Source: a virus
Virus record (IMG/VR): IMGVR_UViG_3300020469_000300
Location: 1-21,673 of that record
Direction: 5' to 3' (one strand)
DNA length: 21,673 bases
In this document: positions 18,698 through 21,673 of the stretch, piece after piece
How the letters are laid out: each line of letters begins with the position of its first letter
How positions within the stretch are numbered: the stretch's first letter is position 1
Notes under the pieces: generated by a model
Databases searched by the model: none
What the model was told of the DNA's origin: nothing
Seen by the model: only the letters and a program-made list of their open reading frames with translations
Made by a program: the position numbers and the translations under genes

Positions 18698-19116
18698 CTA
18701 ACACTCCAAGCAGCACCTGACTCCACTGTGACGGTGAAACCAGAATTTATAGTTATAGGACCTGCACTCATTCCGTTGGTGAACTCAGCACCATTGTTAG
18801 CACTTGGTCCAACTGTGATGTTCTCTGCGATTACACTATTATTTGTTCTTATAATACTATCAGTTCCCAATGCAGGTCCACCACCTGCGACTGGTGTCCA
18901 ACCTGCACTACCTGTACCATCATCTGCTTTATAGATCTCTGCTTGGTCTATGGTAGAGTTAAAACGTAGCGTACCGATTGATACACCTGTTGGTCTCTGT
19001 GCAGTTGTACCTGCAGGTAATCTTAACACCGAGTTGGTATTTAAGAAAGTTAAGGTTGTTATGATTGCTTGTGTGCTAGTGGCAATCTGATTACCACTTA
19101 CTCTTGAAATTGCCAT
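18694..19116 (-). CDS. Virion/fibre-module protein (140 aa)
   Basis: ATG at 19116, one base after the stop of the large virion gene. It starts MAISRVSGNQIATSTQAIIT. Residues 33-76 are a fibre module copy (LPAGTTAQRPTGVSIG, LRFNS...AEIYKADDG...GW). The C-terminal part (ITVGPSANNGAEFTNGMSAG) is a beta-helix-like repeat region of Gly, Thr, Ser and Val, common in trimeric fibre shafts. Translationally coupled to the smaller module protein downstream. Confidence 0.78.
   Translation of the reverse strand: MAISRVSGNQIATSTQAIITTLTFLNTNSVLRLPAGTTAQRPTGVSIGTLRFNSTIDQAEIYKADDGTGSAGWTPVAGGGPALGTDSIIRTNNSVIAENITVGPSANNGAEFTNGMSAGPITINSGFTVTVESGAAWSVR
18889..19020 (-). repeat. Fibre module copy, in 18694-19116
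   Basis: Codes for residues 33-76 with the 'LPAGTTAQRP' start and 'RFNS' middle intact. Confidence 0.72.
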
Positions 19117-19117
19117 G

Positions 19118-21673
19118 TTAGATAGGTAGTTCTAGGATGTGAACAGTATCAGATGCTAAAGGTGCATCTCCTGAGGAGAATACAACGTTTGCTCCGTTAG
19201 AGTCAACTGTGTAATTAGTTCCTGCTATTTGTGCTACACCATTGAGGAATACTAGCAGTGAATCATCAGAATGTTTGATGCCTCCACTATATGTAGTAAC
19301 AGCAAAGGTTAAAGTAGTACCGTCTCCTGTGTATGTTTTAGTGATATACTTATCAGCACCAACACCACCTCTACCAGTAACAACTAAGTCACCATCGACT
19401 TTAGCATTACCTAATAGTCCAACTCTAAATCCAGATACAGCAGCAGTACCAATACCAATATGTTGGTTGCCAGTGAAAGTGTCAATATTGATCTGACCAG
19501 TATCTGTGAGACCAAACTCTTTCCACACTGCACCGTAGTATATCCAACCAAGAGATTTCCCAGGCGACCAGTTAATATTATAAACAAGGTCACCATCAGC
19601 AGGTGTGGAGTAGTTGGTGATATTACTGAAATCTGGTTGTCCACTTGCATCAGCAGGTGCGAGTAGAGTTTGTTTGATAACTGTACCATCTTGGTTATAG
19701 TAAGAGATCTTTCTTGCCTGTATGTTATTCGTAGAAGTTATTTGTCCTTGGAATGTAACAGGACCTGCAAAGATAGATTCTAACTGGTTGGATGCACCAC
19801 CAAGTACGGTTAGTTTGTCGGTAAGAACCAATTCTGAGAATGTCTGAATCGTAGTGTTCTCTTCACCAACAACGTTTAGTTGTGCAATATCTTCGTTAGT
19901 GATCTGACCTGTAACAGGGTTGATAACTTGGTTACCAATGAATAGGTCACCATTAGAGTTAAGTCCAGAGTAGAAAGAGACTCCTCCTTCTTCTTTAATA
20001 GACTGTGAGAATCGGATCTGGTTTTGTGATAGAGTCTCTACTTGGGTTTGCGGGAACGCTGTACTATAGTTTCCAGGTCCGAAACCAAGGTATTCAAATG
20101 TGTGATTACCTGATCTGAGGATGGAGTGACGTCTAAACTCGACGTTAATCGGTGCGACTGTTCCATCATTATTTTCTCGAATCTTAATTTTTCGTGTTTC
20201 CTCATCACCTGCTCGTGCAGTGAGTTGCACATTCGAGAGAAGTGCGTTTCCTGAGTCATAGTTTGGTGTAGTACCAGGCTGTGTCCAACCTGTGTCGGTT
20301 AATAGGAAGACAGTTGCTTCCTTAGTAATAGATCTCTTAGGATCTAATGCAGGTGTTGGTGTAGCACCATCAGTTGCATTGACGAGACCTATAGTAACAT
20401 TATCAGCAACAGATACTGAAGCAGTAGGATCAGCAACTGGGTTATCTCTATCAAATGTAGGATAAACTTCGTTAACGTTCTGTGAGAACTTCCTATTGTC
20501 AAAGTTAGATGTTGAAGGTGCAATAGATGCACATAATAATGTTAGATAATAAATTCCATCATTAACACCTCTTTCAAATGGTTGAACTATTTCTATATCA
20601 TAGATGTAGAATGCTCTTTGTAAGTTATACGTTGTAGTATCACTATTAAGAGGTTGTATTACATAACCAGAGATAGGATCTCTAGGTAGAGGATTAGACT
20701 TGTCCTTGTCAATCACATATCTTACACGATAAGTTCTATCCTGTAAGTCTCTTGGATCAGGAATCCTCTTAATGAATGTGCTTGGTGTAAAGTTTACATT
20801 ATTATATTGTGTATTAGTTGATAAAGTTGTATAGATTTCATTGTTTGTTGAAGAAACTGATAGATACCATCCACCGACTGAACCCGCTTGTCCACCGATT
20901 GTATACGTTGCACTATCATACTGGATCGGAGATCCTGTCACACCTGCTGCTAGTCCAGATACACTAGGACCATAAGGTGATATACTTGCTGACTGTGTTG
21001 TTGCAGTCGTTGCACCGTTAGCAACAAGTAAACAGTTGATTTTATCTGCTATCGCACTACCACCAGTTCCATCTTGTCTTGCTCCAACTGAGAAACCCTG
21101 TACTCGTGTTGTTGGTGGTGATGCTTCTGTTATATAACCATATAAGTATAGTCTAGTTCCTGGGGTTCCACCTTGTCCTGCAAGTGATGCATTAATAACT
21201 TTTGTTCTTTGTATATCAACGTTAACCCAGTTTACAGATGTCTCTTCACCAAAGATAATAGCAGACGCTGCTCCAGTTAATGCAGCAGTTAATGTAACTG
21301 CTCTAGTGTTTGTATTGACTGACCCTACAGTTGTACCTGCAGCAACACCAGTTCCAGTTACAGTCATACCTTGGATAACCCCGTTGACTGACCCGTCGTT
21401 TGTCAATGTAATACTTGTACTACCTGTAGTACCACCTGCTGAAATTGTTGTAGATATAACATTCAATGCTTTAGGTGGGATGATATGAGTTATTGCTCCT
21501 GCTTTATCTTTAGAGAATGATTTTGCTTTGAATCCTGCTGCTCTCAACGCTGTGTTACCAAAGTTAGAGTTGGAGTTAGTGATTGACATGTCAGCACCAC
21601 TCTCAGCAGTGAAGTGACCAAAGTATCCAACAGCGAACACTGAAACTGCCTGTATGAATGAGTCATTAGAACA
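19118..21673 (-). CDS. Large virion structural protein, N-terminus outside window
   Basis: The frame is open from the right edge to the TAA at 19118-19120, about 850 codons; a GTG at 21640 is only an internal Val codon, since coding continues upstream of it in frame (FIQAVSVFAVGYFGHF). The stretch MSITNSNSNFGNTALRAAGF and 'DKAGAITHIIPPK' are, from memory, hallmarks of the giant virion or tail-fibre proteins of T4-like cyanophages. Later parts are Thr/Ser/Asn/Gly-rich beta repeats. The last 130 residues hold 'NQHIGIGT' and a VFLNGVAQIAGTNYTVD unit, the beta repeat found at fibre tips and in baseplate wedge proteins. The missing N-terminus means total size is unknown. Confidence 0.85.
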   Translation of the reverse strand, partial: CSNDSFIQAVSVFAVGYFGHFTAESGADMSITNSNSNFGNTALRAAGFKAKSFSKDKAGAITHIIPPKALNVISTTISAGGTTGSTSITLTNDGSVNGVIQGMTVTGTGVAAGTTVGSVNTNTRAVTLTAALTGAASAIIFGEETSVNWVNVDIQRTKVINASLAGQGGTPGTRLYLYGYITEASPPTTRVQGFSVGARQDGTGGSAIADKINCLLVANGATTATTQSASISPYGPSVSGLAAGVTGSPIQYDSATYTIGGQAGSVGGWYLSVSSTNNEIYTTLSTNTQYNNVNFTPSTFIKRIPDPRDLQDRTYRVRYVIDKDKSNPLPRDPISGYVIQPLNSDTTTYNLQRAFYIYDIEIVQPFERGVNDGIYYLTLLCASIAPSTSNFDNRKFSQNVNEVYPTFDRDNPVADPTASVSVADNVTIGLVNATDGATPTPALDPKRSITKEATVFLLTDTGWTQPGTTPNYDSGNALLSNVQLTARAGDEETRKIKIRENNDGTVAPINVEFRRHSILRSGNHTFEYLGFGPGNYSTAFPQTQVETLSQNQIRFSQSIKEEGGVSFYSGLNSNGDLFIGNQVINPVTGQITNEDIAQLNVVGEENTTIQTFSELVLTDKLTVLGGASNQLESIFAGPVTFQGQITSTNNIQARKISYYNQDGTVIKQTLLAPADASGQPDFSNITNYSTPADGDLVYNINWSPGKSLGWIYYGAVWKEFGLTDTGQINIDTFTGNQHIGIGTAAVSGFRVGLLGNAKVDGDLVVTGRGGVGADKYITKTYTGDGTTLTFAVTTYSGGIKHSDDSLLVFLNGVAQIAGTNYTVDSNGANVVFSSGDAPLASDTVHILELPI

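Noticed and set aside
21306-21488. Plus-strand 60-codon Val/Pro-rich frame over the large virion gene
   Set aside because: It is the complement of Thr/Gly/Ser-rich beta repeats in a long open minus-strand gene.
1-21673. CRISPR arrays, insertion sequences, integrase or attachment sites
   Set aside because: No regularly spaced repeats, transposase or recombinase motifs, or tRNA-end duplications were seen.

Overview
The window is 21.7 kb of AT-rich DNA from what looks like a marine T4-like tailed phage (cyanophage-type myovirus). Every credible gene is on the minus strand. The genes are tightly packed with TAATG or ATGA junctions, and many encode proteins under 80 residues. The left half has a string of tiny early-type genes. 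The right half has a run of tail-fibre and virion genes, ending in a very large structural protein whose N-terminal motifs are, from memory, typical of cyanophage virion proteins. Host assignment (marine Synechococcus or Prochlorococcus, less likely SAR11) is inference from recalled protein families; no tRNA, photosynthesis gene or signature replication gene is present to settle it.

Transcription runs from high to low coordinates. Right region (21673 to about 8066): large virion protein (19118-21673, N-terminus outside the window), two small fibre-module proteins, a GTG-started Cys-cluster protein, a 2OG-Fe(II) oxygenase, three long fibre-like proteins that share an N-terminal 'MSxLxV' pattern and a repeated module, two uncharacterised proteins, a U32-peptidase-like/methyltransferase fusion, a second 2OG-Fe(II) oxygenase, a DUF401-like multispanning membrane protein, a glycine-rich fibre and a small fibre-associated protein. 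T4-late-type octamers (TATAAATA and variants) lie upstream of several of these genes.

Middle region (8065 to 5067): a near-consensus sigma-70 promoter (TTGACA-N16-TATAAT) drives a run of small genes, including a third 2OG-Fe(II) oxygenase, and ends in a strong intrinsic terminator. Next comes a translationally coupled three-gene set (5024 to 2396): DEAH-type SF2 helicase, a small EcoRI-like PD-(D/E)XK restriction endonuclease and a Dam-type adenine methyltransferase. This is a candidate phage-borne restriction-modification or exclusion module.

Left region (2395 to 1): a 317-base gene-free stretch that looks like a structured RNA locus with its own promoter, then ten tiny genes under three more promoters.

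Two results deserve attention. First, five promoters in the left 5.1 kb share an upstream TGKCACA box 28-32 bases before a TATAAT-like -10 element, which looks like a phage-specific promoter class. Second, the predicted start of the RNA locus falls on the first base of an 11-bp perfect inverted repeat that encloses a three-way-junction fold. Both were found by eye, without alignment or folding software. Functional calls rest on motifs, not database searches.
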